In this document: one piece after another, positions 51,504-59,846 of the stretch
How positions within the stretch are numbered: the first letter of the stretch is position 1
Layout: each line of letters starts with the position of its first letter
Source of the DNA: Hamadaea flava
Lineage (GTDB): Bacteria > Actinomycetota > Actinomycetes > Mycobacteriales > Micromonosporaceae
Assembly: GCF_024172085.1 (NCBI RefSeq)
Contig: NZ_JAMZDZ010000001.1
Location: forward strand, 372,001-436,000
Direction: 5' to 3'
Length of the DNA: 64,000 bases
Notes under the pieces: generated by a model
What the model was told of the DNA's origin: nothing
Database searches by the model: none
Seen by the model: only the letters and a program-made list of their open reading frames with translations
Translations under genes and position numbers: made by a program

Positions 51504-52959
51504 CCGCGCGCTCGTTCCGTTGGCCCTGGCGCAGTTCATCTGCAGCTTCGCCGGCTCCAACATGAACGTGATGATCAGCGACATCAGCCACGACCTGAAC
51601 ACGACCGTCGCCGGGGTGCAGCTGTCCATCACGCTGTTCCTCCTGGTCATGGCGGCGTTGATGATTCCGGGCGGGAAGCTGACGGACAAGTTCGGGCGTA
51701 AGCGCCTGTTCCAGCTGGGCCTGATCGTCTACGGCGTCGGCGCGCTGGCCTGCGCGGTCGCGCCCGGGTTGGGCGTACTGGTGCTGGGGAACTCCATTTT
51801 GGAGGGTGTCGGGACGGCGCTGCTCATCCCGCCGGTCTACATCCTGGCCACGTTGTACTTCACCGACCTGACCTCGCGCGCACGGGCGTTCGGCATGATC
51901 AGCGCCATGGCCGGGGTCGGCGCGGCCGCCGGTCCGCTCATCGGCGGGCTCATCACGTCCGCGATCAGCTGGCGGGCCGCGTTCGTGTTCCAGGCGCTGG
52001 TCATCGTCGTGATCGTGGTCCTGGGCCGCCGGCTCACCGACCCGCTGCCGGCCCAGCCCGACCGCGAGTTCGACGTCCGCGGCACGGTCCTGTCCGCCGT
52101 GGGACTCATCCTGATCGTCTCGGGCATCCTGCTGGCCAGCAAGAAAGCCTGGCTCATGCTGCTGATGATCGCCGCCGGCATCGTCGTGCTCTGGTTCTTC
52201 TTCCGGCATGTACGCACAACGGAGGCGGCGGGCAAGGAGCCACTGCTGTCGATGCGGTTGTTCGGCAGCCGCGTCGCCAACCTCGGCATGGTCACCCAGA
52301 ACCTCCAGTGGCTCGTCCTGATGGGCACCTCGTTCGTGGTCGCCGCGTTCCTCCAGGTGGTCCGCGGCTACAACGCCATCCAGACCGGCCTGATCTTCAC
52401 CGCCGCTACGGTCGGCATCCTCGGCACCTCCCTGCTGGCCGAGCGCCTGGCGAAACGGTGGCCGCAGCGTACGCTCATCGAGACCGGCTTCTTCGTGACC
52501 GTCGTCGGGGTCTGCGCCCTGCTGCTGATCGTGGCCTGGTCCACCGGCGGTGCGCTCGCACTCCTGCCGGGCCTGTTCATCATCGGCGTCGGCATCGGGC
52601 TGATGATCACGCCGTCGGTGAACATCGTGCAGTCGGCGTTCGGCGAGAAGCTGCAGGGCGAGATCTCCGGACTGTCCCGCAGCGTGTCGAACCTGGGATC
52701 CTCGCTGGGCACCGCCGTCGCCGGAACGGTCATCGTCGCCGGGATCACCCGCACCCCGGAGCGTTCGTACGCCCTGGCGATGCTCGTGCTCGCGATCGCG
52801 GCGCTCGGCGGCCTGCTCATCGCCGAACGCCTGCCGAAGGCACAGCCGTCAGGCGGCCCCGCTGCCGACGGCACCACTGCGGACGGCGGCGCGGACGCGA
52901 CGCAGACCGAGGTACTGGAGATCGATGAACAGCAGAACGGGAAGCGCCTGGAGGGCTGA
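51490..52959 (+). CDS. MFS transporter, 14-helix DHA2-type drug exporter
   Basis: 489 residues with about 14 hydrophobic segments. Motif A is GKLTDKFGRKRLFQLGL; motif C-like VGVGAAAGPLIGGLI; the end is a cytoplasmic Gly/Thr/Glu-rich tail of about 40 residues. The EmrB/QacA type exports drugs or lipophilic compounds by proton antiport. It starts 14 bases inside the GH15 gene. Its last 111 bases are antisense to the 3' end of the 52849 gene, an unusually long convergent overlap. Confidence 0.88.
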   Translation: MRADSRALVPLALAQFICSFAGSNMNVMISDISHDLNTTVAGVQLSITLFLLVMAALMIPGGKLTDKFGRKRLFQLGLIVYGVGALACAVAPGLGVLVLGNSILEGVGTALLIPPVYILATLYFTDLTSRARAFGMISAMAGVGAAAGPLIGGLITSAISWRAAFVFQALVIVVIVVLGRRLTDPLPAQPDREFDVRGTVLSAVGLILIVSGILLASKKAWLMLLMIAAGIVVLWFFFRHVRTTEAAGKEPLLSMRLFGSRVANLGMVTQNLQWLVLMGTSFVVAAFLQVVRGYNAIQTGLIFTAATVGILGTSLLAERLAKRWPQRTLIETGFFVTVVGVCALLLIVAWSTGGALALLPGLFIIGVGIGLMITPSVNIVQSAFGEKLQGEISGLSRSVSNLGSSLGTAVAGTVIVAGITRTPERSYALAMLVLAIAALGGLLIAERLPKAQPSGGPAADGTTADGGADATQTEVLEIDEQQNGKRLEG

Positions 52960-53286
52960 GAGCGCGACACCCCACCCGGTCAGCTCGAACGCGCCGCCGA
53001 ACGCGACCGCCAGGCTGGCCGCGATCCACCCGACGTTGAGCACGATCACGGTCCACGCCCCGGCCGGGGAGATGTCCCGCTGAGCCGCCAGCACCGTCAG
53101 CCCGGTCGCCCAGACGAACAGGAACACGCCCACCCCGAGGGCGAACGCGGTCGGCGTACCGAGCCACTCGTCGAGCTTGCCGCTCAGGGCGAGGATGACG
53201 ACGCCGAGCCCGGCCGAGGCCCCGGCGTCCAGCCGCAACGCGAAACGCAGAAGATTCATGCGCCTACTGTCGCCGCCGGAGGTCAT
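52849..53286 (-). CDS. Small four-helix membrane protein
   Basis: 145 residues with four hydrophobic segments (GASAGLGVVILALSG, ALGVGVFLFVWATGLTVLA, AWTVIVLNVGWIAASLAVA, WGVALSALQALPVLLFI) and short polar ends; no family I recognise beyond actinomycete hypothetical membrane proteins. The ATG at 53286 lies 8 bases after a 17-bp palindrome and 7 bases after GGTAAT; an ATG at 53259 is the alternative. The 3' end overlaps the MFS gene on the other strand by 111 bases. Confidence 0.7.
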   Translation of the reverse strand: MTSGGDSRRMNLLRFALRLDAGASAGLGVVILALSGKLDEWLGTPTAFALGVGVFLFVWATGLTVLAAQRDISPAGAWTVIVLNVGWIAASLAVAFGGAFELTGWGVALSALQALPVLLFIDLQYLGLRRVRAAVRSGAVGSGAA

Positions 53287-53293
53287 GACGTCG

Positions 53294-53310
53294 ATTACCT
53301 GCCAGGTAAT
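53294..53310. promoter_or_regulatory. 17-bp palindrome upstream of membrane protein gene
   Basis: ATTACCTG-C-CAGGTAAT, perfect arms, 8 bases upstream of the 53286 start codon. It overlaps the likely -10 region, so a repressor operator is the simplest reading. Confidence 0.65.
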
Positions 53311-53325
53311 GGGCTCAGTATGCGC

Positions 53326-54384
53326 TCAGGACTCGGTGAGGACCATCTCGGAGGAGCCGGGCAGCGTGGTGACGTAGTCCGCCCCCATCAGTTGTGACGG
53401 TGTCCGGGCGCCGCTTTCGGCGTATCCCTCGGATAGGAGCCGGACCACCACAGGCAGCGACGCGGAGACGGTGAGGTCGTAGCCGTTGGCGGTGGTGATC
53501 CGGGCGACGCGGCGCTCGCCGGGCGCGGTCACCTCGCCCCACACGTGCATCGGCCGCTTGGCGCGGGTCTCGGGCGACGGGCCGGGACGGCTGCCCGCCC
53601 GGTTCTGCAGCACGCGCTGGACCGCGCCGAGTCTGAGGACCGGCCGCGCGATCTCGGTGAGCCGCAGGCCGCGGATCTGGCTGCGGGAGGTGGGCAGATA
53701 GACCTCGATGTCGGGGATGCCGGTCGTGCGGTACGCGCTGGCGACGTCGCCCCACGGGATGGCGACCGCGAGCTTCTCCCCCACTCCGAAGTCGACGGTG
53801 CGGGTCAGGCTGCCCATCGGGATCCGGGCGAGACGGCCGTTCCGGCGCACGCGTGTGCCGCCGACCGCACCCTCCACAGTGGTCTTCGCGGTGCCGGGCG
53901 ACAACGCCGACCGCGTATCGAACCCGAGCCGCAGATGCGTCGCGCCGGGCAGCGCGGCGGCCAGCGTCGCGGCCACACAGTCGGTCGGCACGACGTCGAA
54001 GCCGACCGCCGGGCAGATCACGATCCCGGCCCGCTGCGCCTTCTCGTCCAGCGAGTACGCGCGCTCCAGGACGTCGATCTCGCCGGTGATGTCGAGATAG
54101 TGCGTCCCCGTACGCAGGCACGCGGCGAGCATCGGCGCGGCGGTCTGCGAGAACGGGCCGGCACAGTGCAACACGACCGCGACGTCGCGCAGGCCCTCGT
54201 CGAGCCGGGCCGCGTCGGAGAGCGGGAACGCGCGCGCGTCGAGACCCAGCTCCGCCGCGAGCGGAATCAGCCGCGCCTCGTCTCGGCCCGCCAGGATCGG
54301 GGTCAGCCCGCGTACGACGGCTTCCCGGGCGATCAGCTCACCGGTGTAGCCGTACGCGCCGTAGATCATCCACTCGCTCGCCAC
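53326..54384 (-). CDS. Saccharopine-dehydrogenase-like / trans-acting enoyl-reductase-type protein
   Basis: 352 residues. The NAD(P) Rossmann motif is WMIYGAYGYTGELIAREAV (GxxGxxG); DVAVVLHCAGPFSQTAAP and THYLDITGEIDV are the saccharopine-dehydrogenase family signature. In mycobacteria similar proteins act as trans enoyl reductases in lipid synthesis; in others the substrate is unknown. GTG at 54384; an ATG at 54369 is an alternative. Upstream lies a 9-bp inverted repeat CCCACTCCC/GGGAGTGGG (54397-54449). Confidence 0.83.
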   Translation of the reverse strand: MASEWMIYGAYGYTGELIAREAVVRGLTPILAGRDEARLIPLAAELGLDARAFPLSDAARLDEGLRDVAVVLHCAGPFSQTAAPMLAACLRTGTHYLDITGEIDVLERAYSLDEKAQRAGIVICPAVGFDVVPTDCVAATLAAALPGATHLRLGFDTRSALSPGTAKTTVEGAVGGTRVRRNGRLARIPMGSLTRTVDFGVGEKLAVAIPWGDVASAYRTTGIPDIEVYLPTSRSQIRGLRLTEIARPVLRLGAVQRVLQNRAGSRPGPSPETRAKRPMHVWGEVTAPGERRVARITTANGYDLTVSASLPVVVRLLSEGYAESGARTPSQLMGADYVTTLPGSSEMVLTES

Positions 54385-54466
54385 CCTCGCTCCCCTCCCA
54401 CTCCCCGCTCGCTCCCTTGACGGACTGATCGGCAGCGTACGGGAGTGGGGGTCGGCAGGCGAGCGC

Positions 54467-55225
54467 TCAGGGCTGGCGGCGGGCCACGGTCAGCACCTGG
54501 GTCGGGGAGTTCCAGGCGGCCGTGGTGAGCGGCTGCGGCTGCACCCGGGCCGGAGCGAGCAGGGTCAGCGCGTGCTGGGCCCGCTCGCCGGCGGCGTTGG
54601 CCTCCCGGCGCAGGCTGCGAGCCTGGTCGGCGGCGGCGACATACGCCTCCCACGCGTTGCGTTCGCGCAAGGTGACCGACCGGTACGCCGATTCGCTGGC
54701 TTGGCGTACCACCCGGCTCAGCTGGCGCTCCTGGTCGGCGAGCGGGCGTCGCGGATCCCAGCCGTCGCGTCCGGCGACCGCGTCGCCGAGGGCCAGCGGG
54801 GAAACCTGCCCGCGCAGGGCCGCCTCGGTGACGATCCGGCGCAGGTGGCGTACCCGGCCGGACAGGTCTTCGTCCTGCTCCGTCTCGGTTTCGACGGCGG
54901 CGGCCAAGGTCAGCCGGCGCCAGCGTTCGTCGGCCGCGTCGTACGCCTGACCGGCCTGTTCCAGCTCCGCCTGGGCGGTGTGCCACAGCTCACGGAGCCG
55001 GGTTTCCCGCGCGCCGGCGCGGTCGGCCGCGACGGTCACCTCTCCGGCGTACCGGGTGGATTCGACGGCCAGCGTGGACAGGCGCTCTCGCCGCAGGACC
55101 GTCGCCGTACGCAGCCGGGCGGCGTCACGCGTCCACCGCCGAACCCCCGGGACGATCAGCCAGCCGGTGGCGTAGACGGCGAAGAGGACCAGCAAAAACC
55201 ACAAAGCTGCGACGTTCGGTACCAC
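54467..55225 (-). CDS. Membrane-anchored coiled-coil hypothetical protein
   Basis: 252 residues. One membrane segment near the N-terminus (ALWFLLVLFAVYATGWLIVP) and then a mainly helical, heptad-like body rich in Arg, Glu and Ala (RLSTLAVESTRYAGEVTVAA, LRELWHTAQAELEQAGQAYD), ending in a short Pro tail. No family recognised. TAGGTT ends 6 bases before the GTG. The GNAT gene follows on the same strand upstream. Confidence 0.7.
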   Translation of the reverse strand: MVPNVAALWFLLVLFAVYATGWLIVPGVRRWTRDAARLRTATVLRRERLSTLAVESTRYAGEVTVAADRAGARETRLRELWHTAQAELEQAGQAYDAADERWRRLTLAAAVETETEQDEDLSGRVRHLRRIVTEAALRGQVSPLALGDAVAGRDGWDPRRPLADQERQLSRVVRQASESAYRSVTLRERNAWEAYVAAADQARSLRREANAAGERAQHALTLLAPARVQPQPLTTAAWNSPTQVLTVARRQP

Positions 55226-55300
55226 GCGAATAACCTACAGCTTTTGCCGATAATCCGCATCAGATCCGACAAGTCCGATCATCCACTCTGGACACTGCGG

Positions 55301-55834
55301 TTACCTCAAGGGCTTGATGAGCAGCTCGAACTCCAAGTCGTCGCGCTTGGGCAGACCGAACCGTTCGTCGCCGTACGGAAACGGCGTCGTCTTGCCCGTC
55401 CGCGTGTAACCGCGCCGGGCGTACCAGGCGATCAGTTCGTCGCGGACGGAGATCACGGTCATGCGCATCTCGCGTACGCCGAAAGCCGTGACGGCGACGC
55501 GTTCCGCCTCGGCGATGACGGCCTTGCCGACGCCGCCGCCCTGGAGACCCGGGCGGACCGCGAACATCCCGAAGTACGCGTAGTCGCCCCGATTCTCGAC
55601 GTGGCAGCAGGCCACCAGATCGTCCGGCCGATCCGGGTCGGCGGCGACCAGCACCCGGCTGTCGGCGTCCTCGAGGAGGCCGGCGACCTCCTCGGCGTCG
55701 GTCCGCTGGCCGTCGAGGAAGTCCGCCTCGGTCGTCCACCCCGCTCGGCTGGCCTCCCCCCGGTACGCCGACTCCACCAGGGCGACGAGGTTCGGCACAT
55801 CGGACTCGGCGGCGAACCGGAAGGAAAGATCCAT
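55301..55834 (-). CDS. GNAT N-acetyltransferase
   Basis: 177 residues. GNAT fold with acetyl-CoA motif A VRPGLQGGGVGKAVIAEAE (Q/R-x-x-G-x-G/A) and motif B MRMTVISVRDELIAWYARRGY. N-terminal strand DLSFRFAAESDVPNLVALVESAYRG is typical. Substrate unknown; likely a small molecule or protein N-terminus. TATGCT ends 6 bases before the ATG (leaderless), and the gene lies between the coiled-coil gene and the iron-transport ATPase. Confidence 0.87.
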   Translation of the reverse strand: MDLSFRFAAESDVPNLVALVESAYRGEASRAGWTTEADFLDGQRTDAEEVAGLLEDADSRVLVAADPDRPDDLVACCHVENRGDYAYFGMFAVRPGLQGGGVGKAVIAEAERVAVTAFGVREMRMTVISVRDELIAWYARRGYTRTGKTTPFPYGDERFGLPKRDDLEFELLIKPLR

Positions 55835-55859
55835 CCGCCCAGCATAGGCGGAGGGCGGA

Positions 55860-56654
55860 CTAGACCGGCACGGCTCGGCGGGCGGCCGGGATCACCAGCG
55901 GCGCCCCGGTTTCGGGGCACTCGACGATCCGGCACGGCAGCCCGAAGACCTCCTCGATGAGCTCGGCGGTGACGATCTTAGACGGCTTGCCCTCGGCCAC
56001 GATCCGGCCGTCGCGCATCGCGATCAGGTGCGTGGCGTACCGGGCGGCCTGGTTGAGGTCGTGCAGCACCGCGACGAGCGTGTGCCCCTGCTCCTCGTGC
56101 AGTCGCGCGCACAGGTCGAGCACGTCGAGCTGATGGGCGATGTCCAGGAAGGTCGTCGGCTCGTCGAGCAGCAGCAGCGGAGTCTGCTGCGCGAGCGCCA
56201 TGGCGATCCAGACACGCTGCCGCTGGCCGCCGGACAGCTCGTCGACGAACGCGGTGGCGAGGTCGGCCACGCCGGTGGCGACCATCGACTGCTGGACGAT
56301 CTCCTCGTCGTGCGCCGACCATTGGCGCAGCAATCCCTGGTGTGGGTAGCGGCCCCGGGCGACGAGGTCGGCGACGGTGATCCCGTCGGGCGCGATGGAC
56401 GTCTGCGGGAGCAGGCCGAGCGTACGCGCGACCGCCTTGGCCGGCAGCCCTCGGATGTCCTTGCCGTCCAACAGGACGCTGCCCGCCTGGGGCCGTAGTG
56501 TACGGGCCAACGCCTTGAGCAAGGTGGACTTGCCGCAGGCGTTCGGGCCGACGATGACGGTGAACGAGCCGTCCGGTATCTCGACGCCGAGATCCTCGGC
56601 GACGACGCGCCGTTCGTACGCGAGCCTCAGGCCGGTCGCGGCGAGCCGCGTCAT
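55860..56654 (-). CDS. Siderophore ABC transporter ATP-binding protein (FepC/FhuC-like)
   Basis: 264 residues; ATG with AGGAGG 6 bases upstream. Walker A GPNACGKSTLLKALA, signature LSGGQRQRVWIAMAL, Walker B LLLLDEPTTFLD and the H-loop AVLHDLNQAARYA are all intact. It drives ferric-siderophore uptake across the cytoplasmic membrane with the two permeases, and is the last gene of the three-gene operon that starts beside the iron box. The start overlaps the permease stop (ATGA). Confidence 0.93.
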   Translation of the reverse strand: MTRLAATGLRLAYERRVVAEDLGVEIPDGSFTVIVGPNACGKSTLLKALARTLRPQAGSVLLDGKDIRGLPAKAVARTLGLLPQTSIAPDGITVADLVARGRYPHQGLLRQWSAHDEEIVQQSMVATGVADLATAFVDELSGGQRQRVWIAMALAQQTPLLLLDEPTTFLDIAHQLDVLDLCARLHEEQGHTLVAVLHDLNQAARYATHLIAMRDGRIVAEGKPSKIVTAELIEEVFGLPCRIVECPETGAPLVIPAARRAVPV

Positions 56655-57688
56655 GAACGTCCTCCTAAAGACGAGCGGCGGCGTGCCGCGAGCAGCCAGA
56701 CCAGGTACGCCCCGCCGAGGATGCCGGTGAGCACCCCGACCGGCAGATCGCGGCCCGGCACCAGCCGTTGGGCGGCGAGGTCGGCCGCGGTCATCAGGGC
56801 CGCCCCGACCAGGACCGAGGACAGCAGGTTGGGGCCGGGGTCGCCGGTGATCCGCCGGGCGACCTGCGGCGCGGTCAGCGCGACGAACGACACCGGTCCC
56901 GCCGCGGCAGCCGCCGCCGAGCAGAGCAGGACCGCCGCCGCCAGCAGCGACACCCGCACCGGCGTGACGCGTACGCCGAGCGCCAGCGCCTGGTCGTCGC
57001 CGAGCGCCAACGCCGACAGCGGCCGGGACAGTCCGAACAGGACGATCGGGACCACGACGGCCAGCACCGCCAGCAGGGGCAGTGCGTCCTCCCAGCCCCG
57101 GCCGTCGAGGCTGCCGGTCAGCCACAGCATCGCCCGCGACGCGTCGGTGATCTCCGCCCGGGTGAACAGATAGCCGTTGACGCCGGTCAGGACCGCGGCC
57201 ACGCCGATGCCCACGAGCACCAGGTGATTGCCGTGCGAACCGTGCCGGACGGCGAGCAGATAGATCGCGGCGCCGGTGACGATTCCACCCACGAGCGCTC
57301 CGGCCGCCAGGGTGAGGCTGCCACCGCCGGTGACCACGATCGCCACGAGCGCGCCGGCCGCCGAGCCCTGGGTGAAGCCGAGCACGTCGGGGCTGCCGAG
57401 CGGGTTGCGGGTCAACGCCTGGAAGATCGCGCCCGCCAACGCCAGCGCGGCTCCGGCGAGCAACGCCGTCACGACGCGAGGGGCGCGCAACTCCTGGACG
57501 ATGTACGCGTCGGCGGGCGTACCGGAGCCGAGGACCGCCTTGAGGGCGGCGTCCGGGCTGAGCGGATAGTCGCCGGTGCTCAGCAGAAGCAGTGCGCAGC
57601 CCAGGGCCACGGCGAGGACGGCGAGTCCCGCCACGACGGACCGGGGACGGAGTCTGACGGAGACGGTCGCGGCACGCAGGACGGTCAT
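56651..57688 (-). CDS. Siderophore ABC transporter permease (FecCD family), second
   Basis: 345 residues, ten or so hydrophobic segments. FecCD signatures: GAALALAGAIFQALTRNPLGSPDVLGFTQGSAAGAL is represented by ALAGAIFQALTRNPLGSPD and LGFTQGSAAGAL, and FVALTAPQVARRITGD. It forms the membrane channel with the upstream permease and takes ferric siderophore from the lipoprotein SBP. Its start overlaps the upstream permease stop by 4 bases. Confidence 0.93.
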   Translation of the reverse strand: MTVLRAATVSVRLRPRSVVAGLAVLAVALGCALLLLSTGDYPLSPDAALKAVLGSGTPADAYIVQELRAPRVVTALLAGAALALAGAIFQALTRNPLGSPDVLGFTQGSAAGALVAIVVTGGGSLTLAAGALVGGIVTGAAIYLLAVRHGSHGNHLVLVGIGVAAVLTGVNGYLFTRAEITDASRAMLWLTGSLDGRGWEDALPLLAVLAVVVPIVLFGLSRPLSALALGDDQALALGVRVTPVRVSLLAAAVLLCSAAAAAAGPVSFVALTAPQVARRITGDPGPNLLSSVLVGAALMTAADLAAQRLVPGRDLPVGVLTGILGGAYLVWLLAARRRSSLGGRS

Positions 57689-58680
57689 ACCGCCACCGCC
57701 CGAGTGCGGCGTACGGCCCAGACGAAGAAGGCGCCACCGGCGACGGCGGTGACGATGCCCACCTGCACCTCACCGGGCCGGGCGAGCACGCGGCCGAGCA
57801 CGTCCGCGCCGAGCAGCACGACCGGGGCGACGAACGCGCTGACCACCAGCAGCCAGCGCATGTCGGGTCCGGTGAGCGGCCGGACCAGGTGCGGCACCAG
57901 CAGGCCCACGAAGACGATCGGCCCGCACGCGGCGGTGGCCGCTCCACAGAGCAACGTGATCGCGACGATGCTGCCGGCTCGGACGACGGCCGGGCGGGCG
58001 CCCAGCGCGCGGGCGGATTCGTCGCCGAGCGCCAGCGCGTTCAGCGGCCGGGCCAGCACGGCGACCGCGATCAGCCCGACGGCGATGAACGGTGCGATGA
58101 ACAGGGTGGCCGATGCGCCGGTCGCCGCCAGCGAGCCGACCGTCCAGAAACGCATGGCGTCCAGCGACGCGGTGTCGAGCAACTGCACCGCCGACACGTA
58201 CGCGTACAGCACGGCGTTGACGGCGGCTCCGGCCAGCGCCAGGCGCCCCGGCGTGGCCGTACGCCCACCGCCGACGGCCCACACGAGCACCGAGACCGCG
58301 GCCGCGCCGAGGAACGCGAACCATACGTAACCGCTGAGCGACCCGATCCCGAGCACGCTGATCCCGGTGACCACGGCGGCCGAGGCCCCGGCGTTGATGC
58401 CGAGCAGGCCCGGATCGGCCAGCGGATTGCGGGTCAGCGCCTGCATGACGCCGCCGGCCAGGCCAAGCGCCGCGCCGACTTCGAGACCGAGCAGCGTACG
58501 CGGCAGGCGCATCTCGCGTACCACTGTGTAGGCGGGGGCTTGCGGGTCGACGAGGCCGGACCAGACCTCGGCGAGCGACATCGGTTTGGCGCCCACCGCG
58601 AGGCTGAGCGCGGCCGTGACGACCAGCAGGGCCACGGACCCCAGCAGGACGGCGGGCCGACGGGGAGGTCGGGAGAGCAC
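57685..58680 (-). CDS. Siderophore ABC transporter permease (FecCD family), first
   Basis: 331 residues, FecCD fold: AALGLAGGVMQALTRNPLADPG, LLGINAGASAAVVTG and IVFVGLLVPHLVRPLTGPD. First gene of the - strand operon; its GTG lies about 60 bases from the DtxR-type box that it shares with the divergent substrate-binding-protein gene. Low iron is expected to induce it. Confidence 0.93.
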   Translation of the reverse strand: MLSRPPRRPAVLLGSVALLVVTAALSLAVGAKPMSLAEVWSGLVDPQAPAYTVVREMRLPRTLLGLEVGAALGLAGGVMQALTRNPLADPGLLGINAGASAAVVTGISVLGIGSLSGYVWFAFLGAAAVSVLVWAVGGGRTATPGRLALAGAAVNAVLYAYVSAVQLLDTASLDAMRFWTVGSLAATGASATLFIAPFIAVGLIAVAVLARPLNALALGDESARALGARPAVVRAGSIVAITLLCGAATAACGPIVFVGLLVPHLVRPLTGPDMRWLLVVSAFVAPVVLLGADVLGRVLARPGEVQVGIVTAVAGGAFFVWAVRRTRAVAV

Positions 58681-58740
58681 GGGGGATATCTCCGGAAATG
58701 TGACACGCCCGGCGGGCGGGCTTCACTTGACAACGCTGAC

Positions 58741-58759
58741 TCAGGTAAGGCTAGCCTAA
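58741..58759. promoter_or_regulatory. DtxR/IdeR-type iron box between divergent siderophore operons
   Basis: TCAGGTAAGGCTAGCCTAA matches the 19-bp DtxR/IdeR/DmdR box TTAGGTWAGSCTWACCTWA at 17 of 19 positions. TTGACA (58727-58732) lies on the + side. One Fe2+-loaded repressor could shut both the transporter operon and the SBP/des operon. Confidence 0.88.
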
Positions 58760-58831
58760 CCACAGCTGAGGCGGAAGCCCGGCCCCCCGCGATCCCCGTC
58801 GCGGGCTCAACCCCATCGCAGGAGTAGAACG

Positions 58832-59842
58832 ATGACGCACACCTTCAGCCGCCGCGGCCTGCTTTCGGCCGCCGGAGCCCTCGGACTGGCCGCCCTGACC
58901 AGCGCCTGCGGCTCCGACGACAAGCCCAGCTCGACGGCGAGCACGGGCGGGGCCTGGTCGTTCACCGACGACCGCGGCACGAAGGCGTCCGCTCCGAGCC
59001 GACCGCAGAAGGTCGTCGCCTTCATCGGCTCCGCCGCCGCCCTCTACGACTTCGGCGTCAGCGACCAGATCGTCGGCGTCTTCGGCCCGACCAAGACCGC
59101 CGACGGCAAGGCCGACGTCCAGGCCGGCGACTTCCCCATCGACAAGGCCGAGATCCTCGGCAACGTCTGGGGCGAGTTCAACGTGGAGAAATACGCCGCG
59201 CTGCGGCCCGAGGTCCTGATCACCAACATCTACGAGAAGGACACCCTCTGGTACGTCCCGGACGAGAGCAAGGACAAGATCCTCCCGCTCGCGCCCTCGG
59301 TCGGCCTCAACGCCGCGCGCACCCCGCTCAACAAGATCATCGAGCGGTACGCCGACCTGGCGGGCTCGCTCGGAGCGGATCTGACCGCAGCGAAGGTGAC
59401 CGACGCGAAGACCCGATTCGAGGCGGCGGCGAAGAAGCTGGGCGAGGTGGGCAAGTCCAGCGGCCTCAAGGTGCTCGCCTGCTCGGCCGCGGCCGACCTG
59501 TTCTACGCGTCCAACCCCGGCATGAACAGCGACATCATGTACTTCAAGGAGCTGGGCGTCGAGATCATCGTCCCGGACAAGCTCGACGACCTCGGCTACT
59601 TCGAGAGCCTGAGCTGGGAGAACGCCGGCAAGTACGCCGCCGACGTGCTGCTGCTCGACAACCGCAGCTCCACCTTGCAGCCCAAGGACCTCACCGGCAA
59701 GCCGACCTGGAACCAGCTGCCCGCCGTCAAGGCCGGGCAGATCGTCGGCTGGAACAGCGAACCCCGCTTCTCGTACGCCGGCAGCGCGGGCGTCCTGGAA
59801 GAACTCGCCAACGCCCTGACCTCGGCGAAGAAGGTCAGCTGA
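58832..59842 (+). CDS. Ferric-siderophore substrate-binding lipoprotein
   Basis: 336 residues; AGGAG 7 bases before the ATG. A Tat-like twin Arg (SRRGLLSAAG) and a lipobox (LTSAC, Cys about 27) make a lipoprotein anchored outside the membrane. The body is the FepB/BtuF-type fold (VVAFIGSAAALYDFG, GEFNVEKYAALRPEVLI, LLLDNRSSTL). It captures ferric hydroxamate and delivers it to the divergent permeases. Followed by desA after a 4-base gap. Confidence 0.92.
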   Translation: MTHTFSRRGLLSAAGALGLAALTSACGSDDKPSSTASTGGAWSFTDDRGTKASAPSRPQKVVAFIGSAAALYDFGVSDQIVGVFGPTKTADGKADVQAGDFPIDKAEILGNVWGEFNVEKYAALRPEVLITNIYEKDTLWYVPDESKDKILPLAPSVGLNAARTPLNKIIERYADLAGSLGADLTAAKVTDAKTRFEAAAKKLGEVGKSSGLKVLACSAAADLFYASNPGMNSDIMYFKELGVEIIVPDKLDDLGYFESLSWENAGKYAADVLLLDNRSSTLQPKDLTGKPTWNQLPAVKAGQIVGWNSEPRFSYAGSAGVLEELANALTSAKKVS

Positions 59843-59846
59843 TCTC

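Noticed and set aside
49491-51689. 732-codon - strand frame opposite GH15
   Set aside because: Shadow frame opposite an intact GH15 with catalytic acids.
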